NCBI GenBank assembly: GCA_905250125.1
Contig: CAJNOL010000676.1
Span: 48,075-112,074, forward strand
DNA from: Rotaria sordida
Taxonomy: Eukaryota; Rotifera; Eurotatoria; Philodinida; Philodinidae
Reading direction: 5' to 3'
Length of the DNA: 64,000 nt
Below the pieces are notes generated by a model. It saw only the letters and a program-made list of their open reading frames with translations, did not search any database and had not been told where the DNA came from. Both the position numbers and the translations under genes were made by a program. Every line of letters begins with the position of its first letter. The stretch's first letter is position 1. Positions 32,182 through 44,400 of the stretch are shown piece by piece.

Positions 32182-32472
32182 CCGAAATTGCCGTATTCTA
32201 TATCGAATGATATAGCGATTTAACTTGTCTTCATTTACTCATTTTTCTTATGTTCCATCGTCAACTATAANNNNNNNNNNNNNNNNNNNNNNNNNNNNNN
32301 NNNNNNNNNNNNNNNNNNNNNNNNNNNNNNNNNNNNNNNNNNNNNNNNNNNNNNNNNNNNNNNNNNNNNNTTATAGTTGACGATGGAACATAAGAAAAAT
32401 GAGTAAATGAAGACAAGGTAAATCGCTATTTCAGTCGATATAGAGTAGAGTATTGCTACTTCAATTTCCCTA
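32182..32472. repeat. Palindrome interrupted by a 100-N assembly gap
   Basis: Sequence left of the gap (about 32182-32270, ending CATCGTCAACTATAA) is the reverse complement of the sequence right of it (32371-32472, starting TTATAGTTGACGATG). The match is nearly perfect next to the gap and weaker outward. The 100 N (32271-32370) is a standard placeholder length. The likely cause is a long hairpin or fold-back element that the assembler could not cross, or a false join of two inverted copies. Confidence 0.85.
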
Positions 32473-32685
32473 GTTTAATGATTTCATTTTTCATATACAG
32501 CTGGCTCAAATAATGCCATCTGTGTACAATGTGTTTTAAATAGAATCAGCCCGGAAACTTTTTGAACGCCCTTGTATAACTAAATATGAATTTTGTTCCT
32601 GATAGACTACACAATCACATATTTGTTTATTTTTTCGTTTATACGAGTTTATTATATTTTACTTAAATGTTTCGAAAATTTGTAC

Positions 32686-33146
32686 AATCGATAGAGCTTA
32701 GAATTCCACACTCATAGCACTCCACTGCAAGCCATTTTCTTTGAAAAACTTTTGATAAAAATATCAGATATCATTTCGACCGGTTCACTATAAGCCGCTA
32801 TAACTCATTATGACCCATTCTTACCCGGATCTCAACGAGCACTAATTTTCGACTGAAAAAGATTATTGAAGTCAGGGTGTGGGCGTGGTTGGATATGGAG
32901 TATGAGTGTGGATGTTAATTAAGAGAAGGTGGACACTCATTCCCACATCCACCCACACTCACACCCTGACTTTGATAATCTTTTTATGTCGAAAGTTAGT
33001 GCTCGTTGAGATCTGGGTAAGAATGGGTCATAGTGGATTATAGTGAACCGATCGAAATGATATTTGATATTTTTTATCAAAAGTTTTTCAAAGAAAATGG
33101 CTTATAGTGGGATGCTATGAGTGTGAAATTCTAAGCTCTATCGATT
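32686..33146. mobile_element. Near-full-length palindromic fold-back element
   Basis: AATCGATAGAGCTTAGAATT at 32686 is repeated inverted, ending at 33146. The arms, about 215 bases each, are strongly similar all the way to a short centre near 32915 (GACTTCAATAATC and GTGGGTGTGG motifs repeat in both). The transcript would fold into one long hairpin. No coding content. High arm identity suggests a fairly young copy. Confidence 0.8.
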
Positions 33147-33790
33147 GATAATAAATTGGAGTTAAACGAGGGTTGGATATGGGTTATAGCATATTTTACC
33201 AATACTCCGTAATAATAGAGAACTCATGTTGCTTCATATATTGTCTTTTATCTTTAATTTGTACAAGTCCTGATATTTTCTATTTATATGCAATAGAGAA
33301 TTGTTTCAAACTACATCCCAATCACTTCGGCTATGAACAACAATTGTAGTTAATCTAGTAAAGAAAAGAAACTTTCAGTTTTATATTCAAAACAATATAT
33401 ATGTAATTTTTCTGAAGGACAGCCAAACAAGTGATTCATTGTGTAATTTGATATTTTCAACAATACTTTGCGTACTATTGCTTTTTTCTCTGATTAAATG
33501 ATCTGTCTTCGAAATAGATTAAATCGATCAGACATCAAAATACATTATACCGGATAAACGCATTCAGACTTGCGCATTGCATTAAAACGAGAAACAACAC
33601 TTGATGTGTAATATTGTTGACTCAAAACTATTGAGAAGACAATATTGATTTGAAAGCCCAGTTACTTTAAATAACAAAACAAAGTTATTATCAAAGAAAT
33701 GGACTAACAAAAACTAAAAAAAAAAAATAAGAAAATATCACAATAAAATTCACGTCATAGTTACTACACTATTACAAAAAAAAATGTGAT

Positions 33791-34825
33791 TCAATGAATT
33801 TGAGAGCAATTCAAAATAGACTCCTCTAATAATTTATTAATAAATCGTTGTTGTTCAAATTGATTTCCAAATTCTTCAAGATTTTTTTCTTTTTTCTGTA
33901 CAGTTTCTTCAAGTTTTATTTTTAATTGTTGATTAATCTGACGAGCATCGATTAGATCTTGCTTGAGATCACGTTGTATTCGTTCAAGACGAATACATGA
34001 TTTCATTGTATCTGAAAGACGATTTTCTACTAAAGCAATTTCTTCTTCTATCTGTTTTTTTAACTTTATAAGTTCAGTTTCGTGTTTATATTTTGATCGA
34101 TCAATTGCCGCTTTTAAATTACGTATTTGTTCTTTTAACCGATTATCAATCGAATAAGTTGGTGTACGTGTACACGGATTATAACATTTTCGAATAGATA
34201 AATAATGTTGATTAACAAAATGTGGTTGATCAAGAAAAATACGATCCACTGAATCATAATCTTCAAAACTTAATAGAAATGTACGACCATTATCAAGAAT
34301 TCTCCATTGAAGAACTGAACCGTAGTTACCAAAATAAGCCAAAACATTTTTTTTATTAAAAGACAAATCTTAATAAAATATTTCGTATAAGTTTGTATCA
34401 TTCATATTTATTTTAATGGATACAAACCGAATTTATCAAGATGTATTAATATATATCTAGTAATGGGCCTTTGATCTTTTGAAATTTCTCTTAGATTTCT
34501 TTTGATAATAAAACGATGTTCTTGTTTGATTTGAGCACGTTTAGCTAAGCATTGATCAACACTTGAAATTGAAGCAAATGTTAAAATTGCAAAACAATAA
34601 TCTACAAATGCAAACATTTTAAACATTTAAGAGAATCGAGACAATAAACAAACCATTTAGTACTGCATTTGCACATGGATAAAAATGACATTCTGTAATA
34701 CTACTTTGTTTGATCAATTGATGAAAATAATCACACAAGGATTCAGAAGTCCATGAATCTTTACGAAATACACCAACATATAGTTCATGTCGTTGGAGTT
34801 CTTTTGAATCACTTGATAAAGACAT
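33791..34825 (-). CDS. RNA-binding protein with two RRMs and a C-terminal coiled coil (paralogue A)
   Basis: Three exons, 34654-34825, 34428-34601 and 33791-34368, phases matching, about 307 residues. RRM1 begins with RNP2-like ELYVGVF and has RNP1-like YCFAILTF across the first splice; RRM2 begins RYILIHLDKF, with RNP1-like TFLLSFEDYD. The RNP1 sites lack the usual Arg/Lys-Gly-Phe-Gly core, so RNA binding may be altered. From about residue 180 a heptad-rich coiled coil follows (LIKLKKQIEEEIALVENRL, then LKIKLEETVQKKEKNLEEF). The tandem-RRM arrangement is like hnRNP A/Musashi proteins, but I know no family member with this coiled-coil tail. A paralogue with the same exon plan lies 148 bases upstream on the same strand. 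Confidence 0.75.
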
Positions 34826-34973
34826 TAACCTTAAGAAGTTAAAATTAAAAAATAAAATTTCTGACTACAAAAAAAACCACTTTTTATGCTTTATTATCAT
34901 GTATAAACAAATGAGCATATAACAGAGATTTTATACAAAAAAAAAGTATGTAAAAAGAAATAATTCTCTATAG

Positions 34974-36608
34974 TTAAGAATTTTCGTGTAAATACATAAT
35001 AGCATCTTGTAACGATTGATTTTTTAACTTTTGTTCTTCAAGTTGATTTTCATAGTCATTTTTATTCTTTTCATTCTTTCTATTAACTTCTTCTATTTGT
35101 TGTTTTAATTGTTCATTTAAATTAAATAATTGAAGAAAATTTTGTTTAAGATCATTATATTTATTTTCAAATTCATGTAAAGTTTCTTTTGTTTTATTTA
35201 AATTTTGATTACTTTTTGAAATTTGTTTATTCAGATTATATTTCACTAAAGCAAATTGTGTTTTATATAAAATTTTTAATGGATGCATAAAATCAGTAAG
35301 ATTTCGACATATTGGATACCATCGTTTAACTTGACGAGCATTTTTTGGATCAATAAAACGAAATTGTGATAAACTACAAATATATTCTGGTGCAGTATAT
35401 TTATGAATAGAAAGTAATTGCCTATTTAAATAATGTGGAATATCAAGAAGAACACGATCGGAAGAATCAAAATCTTCAAATGTTATTAAACATATACCAG
35501 TACTATCTTCTTCTTCAAGCATTTTCAAATCTATAATCGTTCCATAGACACCAAAATATGAACGAATATTTGCTTCGGTGAATAATCGATCTATTTAATA
35601 GAAAAATAAATCATTTCAAATATTTATAATTGGAAGAAAGGAAGAGTACATCTCCTTTTCGACTACTTTGCATTATGGAGTGTTGATTACCGACAGATTC
35701 ATTAGCCCGATATCTTTCCAACAGCTAATACTAGCTGTTGTTCTGGATAGAGAAGCCCTGTCTAGTACAGAATTCTTGCACTCAGTCGCTGTGCACACTG
35801 ACTAGTCACATACTAGACTAAGAATGAGGGATTCCGACTCTTACAAGCCAAAAAATTAGAAACAAAAGAGGACACTTCTAGCTCTGTTCAGCATAAAATA
35901 CGTACAATTCAATGGTCTACGTGAGTAGTTCACAATTACCTTTTAATCACTAAGGGAACGATTCAAAATCAGATTCAGGTTCCTAAAAAAGCCGAGTTTG
36001 CCTATTCCTATACTAGACACGAGGGTAAGTGTATGTTACAGCTTAGTCAGCATGGTATCGGACGAGTCATTCGAAACAAATAGCTGTTAGTGACTTGCTG
36101 AGGATGGTTCTATAGCTGGTGACACTGTCGTTTGAACACAGTACCTAGTGGATACGTACTGTAAACGTAGCCATTCAACCATGAGGACTCTTATTTATAA
36201 TTGTATTAATCATTTACCTAGTACAGTTATTCGAATAACGATATCTGTTGATGACATAAGTCTTTCACATTTTGTTATAGTATCTGGTAATAAACGTTTT
36301 ATTGTAATTCCATAATCATTATTAAATTGTGTTCTTTTAGTCATACAACGATCAACACAAGCTTCATCAGTAAATGTTATAAATGCAAAAGATTTTCCTA
36401 TTAAAAATAAGAAAGAATTTTTAAAATTTTTAAAAATAATTAATTAACCTTCAAATCTTGGTTCGCCATACGACATTAATTCACAATCAACGATATATTG
36501 TTCATCGTTTGCACTACCGTGTTTATTGAAATATGCACATAATTTTTCATTAGTCCATGTTTCATTATCAAGAACACCAACGAATAATTGTCGACGTTTT
36601 ATTGACAT
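34974..36608 (-). CDS. RNA-binding protein with two RRMs and a C-terminal coiled coil (paralogue B)
   Basis: Three exons, 36449-36608, 36218-36397 and 34974-35590, phases matching, about 318 residues. The start is MSIKRRQLFVGVLDNETWTN. RRM1 keeps a better RNP1 (GKSFAFITF) than paralogue A. RRM2 runs from VIRITVL through GICLITFEDFDSSDR and DIPHYLNRQLLSIHKY, the same module as DQPHFVNQHYLSIRKCY in A. A long coiled coil follows (LNKQISKSNQNLNKTKETL, then LNEQLKQQIEEVNRKNEKNK). Its second intron (35591-36217) is about ten times the local norm and contains a tRNA-like SINE. The pair is a tandem duplication, old enough that the sequences have drifted widely outside the RRM cores. Confidence 0.77.
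36118..36195 (-). repeat. tRNA-derived SINE head in the intron of RRM paralogue B (candidate)
   Basis: Minus strand: A-box-like TGGTTGAATGG (36171-36181) and a degenerate B-box TGTTCAAACGA (36128-36138), 32 bases apart. Downstream (to about 35640) is GC-richer sequence with small hairpins, such as AACAGCTAATACTAGCTGTT near 35719, that would be the SINE body. This explains why the intron is over 600 bases. Similar in the A-box to the element at 30850-30920. Confidence 0.45.
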
Positions 36609-36773
36609 TAATCTACAATTAACAATATTTATAGATAATTAGTTTCTTATATATTTACAAAAATATCAAACAGTATAATGAAACAAGATGTGCTACGTTG
36701 ATTATATTCATTAGAAACAAGTAAAACAAATCGATTACTTATTTTTTTGAATCATCTTCTGACAAGTCAAGTC

Positions 36774-37384
36774 CTCTAATTGTTCAGTTGTTTTTGAGTC
36801 GAGACTATGTGCATTATGTAGATCCAAATGAGCTATCAATATCTGAAAAGGAGTTCGCATCCTTAGCTTATTGCTAAGGAAATATTGCACTTTTACGATA
36901 TTTTAAAATGCTGTGTCCACTGAGGAACACCAGAAGAACTTATTTTCGAATTTCGACTTGAAATGTTACATAGAGAAAAATCTTAACGAGAATAGTTTCT
37001 TATGAATGTTTCAGATGTCATCGTTGTTTCTCATCCTGAGATACAACTATGGTAATATTGTATATTTTGCATCGCTCATATAAATCAACAGATTTGAAGT
37101 TTTTATTTCAGGATAGAAATAAATCAAAAGATCTAAAACTTTCACGATAAATATTTCTCGTTAAGATCTGTCTCTATGCAAAATTTCAAGTCGAAATTCG
37201 AAAATAAATTTTTCTGGTGTTGCTGAGAGAAACTATGGCATTTATCTAAAAAAATACTCGAAAAATGCCGTATCTCTGCAACAATGAGCTCAGGACACGA
37301 ACTCTTGCCACAATATTCATAGTTTATTTTGATCTACATAATGCACATAGTCTTGGCTCAAAAGTGAAGGAACAGTTGTAAGGC
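36774..37384. mobile_element. Inverted-repeat element
   Basis: ACTATGTGCATTATGTAGATC at about 36804-36824 and its inverse near 37330-37350 lie in arms that reach 36774 and 37384. Further pairs occur inside (CGAATTTCGACTTGAAAT near 36945 and its inverse near 37180, both beside a SAGGAACACCAG-like block). Roughly 610 bases, no coding content. Confidence 0.7.
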
Positions 37385-37920
37385 TTCGCTTGCTAAATTT
37401 CGTATCGAACTCAATCTTATATAATTTGACTTAAGATTACTTATTTCTGCAGATATTCTCACGGTTGTTTTGTTCAGATGATTCTGTCTTATTTTTCAAA
37501 ATATTTTCAAGTAATTAAGTAACAAAACCAAAGATTTATTTATTAATATTTTATTTTTTCTGTATTTGCATGCTACAAAAAAATAAAAATCTAGATTCTG
37601 TTCAAATTCATTTTGATAATAACAATAACAATAAGAAAATCAAAAATAATCTTTGATACATACAAAACAACAAAGACAATAATTATTAACAAATATTGCT
37701 TATAATATAGGTAATAATACAACTATGAAAGACAATGGACGGATTAAACTAACTAGAAACTAATGTTTGATTGATAATTTGTTCAACTTTCTATTTAAAA
37801 AGAAAAATTATATGATAATTAAAATTTCTATTCGTTTGTCTACTTACCATTTTTCATATTTCTAAATTTGTTTATTTTCATCATTCACTAGTTAAATAAG
37901 AACCCGTTATTGAATCAATA

Positions 37921-40900
37921 TTATTCAAAAAGAAAATGTTTACTCTTTTTAAAAGGTTTTTTAGCCATTTGTGTAGAAGAAAAATCAATGACTAATAAAA
38001 GAAAGGATTCACAATTTCAATATTAAGTAAAATATTACAAATTTAATATTTGCGATGAGAACATTGAATTAAACTTACTATATGGTTTGGTAACGATATT
38101 TGGCTGTAATTCATCTGTATCAACAACCGATGCTCTTAAACTAATTGGTTCTGGATACAAAATAATGTATGAATTATTTAGAGCATACCAAAAGTGGTGG
38201 TGGAGATATTTTAATTTCTTATAAAAAGTTTAAAGAAACTTTCTTCCTATATGATCTGATAGTACAAACAACGGTCTACATTTCTTTGATATTTGATTAT
38301 GCTGTGTAACTAATTAAATTTCGATAAGAGTTGTTTGTTATGATACATAACGGTAGTATTCGATCACGTATTATATTCAATGTGTATCCACTTTGATTTT
38401 CTTCTCTCTGTTTTTTTTCTCGTCTTCTTTAATGCTTCGCCTTCTACATATATCAGAGTGTAGAAAAAACAAAAATTCGATAAATAGATTCAATGAATGC
38501 AATTGAGTGTGAATAACTTATGTCGAATATTTAATGAAATAAGGATTTGATGAAAATATGTGTATTTATTTTTCGTTCTATCGTCGTCACTTTTTCTGCA
38601 CCTTGATATATATATAGACGGCTAGATATTAGAGAAGACGAAAAAAAAAAGACAAGAAGAACAAAGAAGATACACATTCAAGATAAAATGTCATCTGTTG
38701 CTCTCATCACGTATCATAACAGACAGCTCTTATCAGAATTTTATTATCATGATATTAGTTGAAGAATGATGAAATATCAGAGAAATATAGACTATTATTT
38801 TTTACTATCAGAATCAGAGTTGTCCATACTTTTTAAGGGTGGAGACTAAAAACTCAGCAGAAAGTATTTTCATTCTAGAAGTGCTAGAAGTGGTGATCGG
38901 AGAGAGAAGGAAAAGAGCAAAACTCATCGTGAATCGGCCTTTTCCATAACAAACGACCTGCCACCAAGCCATCTCTCTACTGGTGCCTGTCACAATCCTA
39001 TTGACCTAACAACGGTGTTGTCTGCTTATTTTTATTCCACTGTGTGCCAGAGAAAGGTCAATGGTGTTTTAAAATTCGATTTCTGTTCAAAGTTATCATC
39101 AAACTGTAAAAAAATTGGTAGAATGTGTTAAAAATTTTACCAGAAAGTCGGACATTATGGGGTGAGGAGGGAGAAACCTGATCTAAATCAGAACTCGGAT
39201 GAAAGTAGTTGTACTTGTACTTCGAGATCAATACTTTCATACTTACACTTAAATACAAAAATCTATATTTCGTACTTTTTTGGCAATACGAAGCAATGTC
39301 ATTTTGCGTATTTGAAGTATCTTTCTGAACATTTCGCTATTGCTGTCAACGAAAGACGACGCTTCACATATTAACACTTATTCGGTTAAATCGTTTAACT
39401 GTTTACTAAATACATATATAAGCTTAATAAAAATTAAAACGAAGTTTGAGCTTCTGTTTATTTGTAAAAACCTAAGACTCTTTTATATAAAATCATTTTT
39501 TATATCAGATAACTCTATAAGTTTTTATTCAAGTAGATTTTCATCCTAAGCATATTAAATTGTTCAATTTATTAGTCACATATCAAAATAGATCTAATAA
39601 ATTACATCTATGTTTAGTTCAATATTATCAGAAAGAATTAATTGTTTTAGTCTAAACTTTTGAGGAAGATCTAAAATATCTTCAAGAAACCTTTCATCAA
39701 CATTCGATTTTAAAATTCATCCAGTCAATCTTTGAAAAATCCTATTGATGATTCGAAAATGCAACGAAGTAATAACCTGTCCTGGCTTGTAGAACATGAG
39801 TCTAAATTCAAGCGTTATTTTTTTTAGTGCCATCGAGAATTATATTTATTTATAACAGTAAGTCGAACAAGCATGATCATTTATAGACATCCATCATAAT
39901 TTTGAAAAAATTCGAACAATTAAAATAAATGATATTCTTATTTTCATTTATTTTTTGATCAGATGATGTCATGCTAGTCTTGGAAAACTTATCAGAGGCA
40001 GACGAAGTTTATTATATTTATATCTCAAGTATAGTTGTGAAAAGACTAGTTAAAGTACAAGCACATTTTTTATAGTACAAATATTTTTATTTGCTCGATT
40101 TGCACTCGTTTTAGCTCTGATCAGAACATACAGAGAGAAAGTTTCTTTAAATTATTTATAAGGAAATAAAATATCTTTGTTACTACTTATGGTATGTCTT
40201 AAATATAATAAAAAAAAATTATTTACCATTTGAACATTTGCATTCATCTATTTGATTTTGTAATTTATCAAGATCAAACTGGAATTCATTTAGGATAATT
40301 AATGTCTTTTAAAATATACACGTTATTCATTAATGAACTAGGGCAACAAAAAAAAGAATCCTACTTCATCAGATGAATTATGTATAAGATTAGTCAATTG
40401 TTCGAAACGTTTTAACAATTCTTGTATTTTGATATGTTGATTGAAACTTTGAATTTCATTCTCAAAAAAACAAAAACAAAAGAAAATTTCCATTTTTATT
40501 TATATAGAAAATACTTACCCGAAGAGAATTGAACTGTTCATATAATCTAACTATATTTTTATGCATCATATTTTCTAATCGAATTTTTGTTTCTTGATTT
40601 AAATTCTATTCAAAGAACAATTCTTTAAATCAATTCCATAGATAGTTTCTTACATCCAATTCATTGGATTTTTTAGGAAAATATGTTGATTTATATTCAA
40701 TTTTTTGCAAGTTAGATGAGACAAAATTATTCTTATTTAATAATATCTAAATATAAAAATTTGATTAAAAGAAAAATAAAATAAAATGTATTCAATACTT
40801 GAACTTGTAATTTTTGTAATTGATTATAAACAAATGAAAAATTCCAATTTTCAAGAAAATTAATACGTGTTTTTATTTGTTCAATTGATGGTAAAATATT

Positions 40901-41446
40901 ATTTAATTCCATTTTCAAAGATTTCTTTTCGACTATTGAAATAAAACTAAAATCAAATGAAAATTGAAAATAAAAAAAATAATTTACCTTCATTTATACG
41001 TGACGAAAGACTGTGAACTTCATTCTTCAATTCAATATTTGTATAGGTCAAACTAAAACTACGACAAAAAAAAGGAGATTGAATATAATTACGCAAAAAA
41101 TACAAAAGAATTACCAAACAATCATAAAAATACAAAGAAAACTAAAAGAAAGAATATGTTGGGAATAATTCCTAAGACGAAGATATCGAGATGAATGCCT
41201 ATAGAAGAAATAAGAGTTCAATTTTTATTGTCAAATTTCATAAACTTACAGTTTAGTGATCGATATTTTTCGATGAGGTATAAATAACTCATCTTCAGAA
41301 TTTCGAAGTACATCATTCGAATTACTTTTTGTTATATGAAATTCCATTATAGAACCAAACTGTTTACGTTTTCTCATTTTTTTATTTAAATCACGTGGAA
41401 TATTTGAAGACATATCAATTTCTAAATCATTAAACATATTATCCAT
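37921..41446 (-). CDS. Single-pass membrane protein with long coiled coil, unknown family
   Basis: Ten exons on the minus strand: 41250-41446, 41115-41198, 40988-41058, 40799-40932, 40654-40746, 40519-40605, 40365-40460, 40227-40305, 38079-38150, 37921-37991. Phases agree throughout; about 327 residues. N-terminal 65-75 residues are soluble and basic (LNKKMRKRKQFGS). A single membrane segment in exon 2 (HILSFSFLCIFMIV, about 80-93) is followed by a long coiled coil (IELKNEVHSLSSRIN, MELNNILPSIEQIKTRINFL, IQELLKRFEQLTNLIHNSSD). It ends with a basic tail, MAKKPFKKSKHF. Topology would be type II. The plan recalls SUN proteins, but there is no SUN domain after the coil. The last two small exons lie across a 2.08-kb intron and are less certain than the rest. 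Confidence 0.68.
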
Positions 41447-44400
41447 TAGATCAACTTTACTCTAAACAGAGATATCTCGGTGTCGTCGGGGTTGGGGGAA
41501 GGTCGATGACTCAGAAAGCCGATTTGGAAATTTTTGCTAAAATTGAGTGAATTTCGAGGAGGCAGGATTTGAACGTTTTTTTTGGGAATAGACGAGCAAA
41601 ATAAAGAATAGAACGCTGGAACTCCATTGCAGAAAAACGAAAAATTTTCAATATTGGATGGATCATTCTCTTAACTTGCCCTCTCGCTAGGTCGAGACGT
41701 CCCTGAGTCGAGAGTAATTTTTGTTTAATTTACATGTGTTTGTAATCAGTGAACATGGAAATCTTATTTGATGAATGTTGGAATGTTTGAATTGATAATC
41801 ATCGAAAAATAACTACAACAAATAAAATTGATAGGTAAATTTATTCATTAAAAGATCATTTCTAAACAAAAATATTATTACAATATGATTTACTGGTTGT
41901 GAAAAATGACTCAGAGATGACTTACCATATCATTTTTAAAAATTTAGAACATTTTTTCGTCGAAAAGAAATGTTTTAGTGACTCACTTCATCATCATAGT
42001 GCTTTTTCCAGTGATGGCATCTGTAACCATTGATAAATATTTTGCTAGAGGACGTTAGATATCAGAGATGACAAACAATTCTTCGAGATAATCTAAGTAC
42101 TGTTCTCAAAATTAGTCATCGTTGATTTTGAAAATGAACAAAATTTTTATACAATTTTTAACTAAGCAATTATTTGTTTTGTCTCTATTATATCTTTAAG
42201 GTTTTGCTGGAAATTTATTAATAAGAATTTAATGACAAGTGATAATAAAACTAAATCATCTGAATTATTAATTATATATTTTGATAAAATCCGAATAAAA
42301 CGATCGGTAAAATAGTGTTATTTTAAATATGTTAATTGTTAGTTTGTTATAATTTTGATAGTGACGAAATAATCGAAGAAAATCAATTTGAAGAAAAACT
42401 TGAACAAATTATGGTATATAAATTATTTGTTTATTTGTACAACTAATTTCTAATTATATCAAAGATACAGACATTGATGAAATGATCTATGCAAAAAGTA
42501 TTAACAAAAAGATTGATCAAACAATGAAGTGTATCAAATGATTGTGAAAACCGATGATTTCATTATTAAAAGTTAATTTTATATCAGTTCGTTTATTTTT
42601 TGTCTACTTTTGTTTTCAAAAGGAAATATGTGGCTCACAATATTCATCAAAACTTGAAAGAATACCCAAAGATATTATATAATAGTATTAGTAGAATTTT
42701 AACTCTTTCGGTACCAGTGTATAGAATGCTGTACATTTTTTTAAAGCTTTTTAATTTGTGAATATCCTAAGAACGCAAAATGATTTTGAGATGCAGTGTC
42801 TTCTAAGACGGAAAAGGCGTTTTCATACATATATTCACATAATAATTATAAATCTAATAAGGTTATTCAAACAATAAAATGAGCAAGCCTTTCCGAGATG
42901 GAGTACGTCATATTTTAGAGATTATACTAAAGTGTAGAACATAGGTAATATAAGTGAGTGAAATCGGATTTCATGAAGATAAATACAATGATAGTCAATG
43001 GTAGTAGAGTAAAACACACTTGGATAGTTGCTAGGTACTACAATCTGTGTAATATAGACATCTGAGTCTTTTTTAACTTGAAAGAGATCTACAGAGTGTC
43101 TCAAAAGTCATGTCAACTTAAGAAATGCTCATAACTGCATTACTAAACAAGCTTAATCTAGTATTTTTTTTATTTGGAAGATGAAAGCATCAAGTTTTTC
43201 TTTTGTCTAATACAAAGCTCATAAATACTGTTTAAATGTATTGTCTTTAATTTCAATACAAAAATGCAAGCATTTCAGAATTTCTAAAAAAACATCATAT
43301 AACGTTTCTTTTTTTTTATTATTTGGATTTCTTTTTTTATACTATTCTGTAAATCATCCGAATCTTTTACTGTTGTTTTCAGATGTCCCAAGTAAAGGAA
43401 GTCCAATAGTGTCCGGTCTGGTGATGGAGAATCCACACCTACACCTTAGTCTTTCTATTCAAAAAATGGAGTATATATAAATGAATAATTCTAGAGATCC
43501 TGTAATTCTACATTTTTATTTGAAATCAAGTGTTTTTTTTTCTCTAAATACAAATTGAATCAAATAACTCATTGCATGAGTACTTTATATGATGCTGTTT
43601 TTGTTAAGAACTGTAAATCAGTAATAAATTTATTGACTTTCTCATATATAAATTCACTAGATATTAAAAAAGTCTATCTAAATAGTTAGTCTCTTCAGCA
43701 TGAGATCCATGACTTCTTTCAATAGGATTTTATAAATTGCTTATTTATTTCTTTATCATTCATTTTGTTTACCATTAACATTTTTGGGTTGATGATGAGG
43801 CCTATTTCCAAATAATAAATTCAATTAATAAAAAAGATAACAATTGATGAATAAAATACGATCTGACAGGATGCCATTATTCGGTTTGTTCTGGAGTGAA
43901 GTATTGCATGATATTTCTACCATGTTTAAGTCGAGTATTTCTAAATCGCGTTTAGTAGTATTTAAGAGAAGAGCATTTGCATGATGTCAACCACATTGTA
44001 CAACAGTGGACTCCAATTTTGATGAAAATCTCAGCCATTATAGACCCGTTAATCTTAACCATTTTGATAAAAATCTTGTTTTAAGTTTTTGCTTTGACAG
44101 AAATAGACTCAAAATACTTTAAGTAGTGAAAAACCAAAAATCCTAAAAAAAAAACGGTTTCTTTTACATAATTTTTTCGAATAGTGACTGACAGTTTATT
44201 TTATTACGACAAAGTTAAAAAGAAAATCGAAGACTATATTCAGATTTGTTATGAGACGACGCATCGAATTACACAAAAGTTAACTTCATTCTTGGCTAAC
44301 TCTTCAAACTTATATATGTCCTCACTACTCAATGAACACACAATAATACCGTCCTATCTTGGTTTCACAATTAGAAATTTTTTTATAGAAATGCTGAAGA

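Noticed and set aside
41470-41720. Possible tRNA or tRNA-derived SINE (GTTCAAATCC on the minus strand)
   Set aside because: Only a B-box-like site is present; no convincing A-box at the right distance and no cloverleaf.
42230-42540. Short exon-like fragments (MTSDNKTKSSELL..., DEIIEENQFEEKL..., DIDEMIYAKSINKK)
   Set aside because: Splice junctions between them do not agree in phase and no family is recognisable; possibly gene debris, but not supportable.
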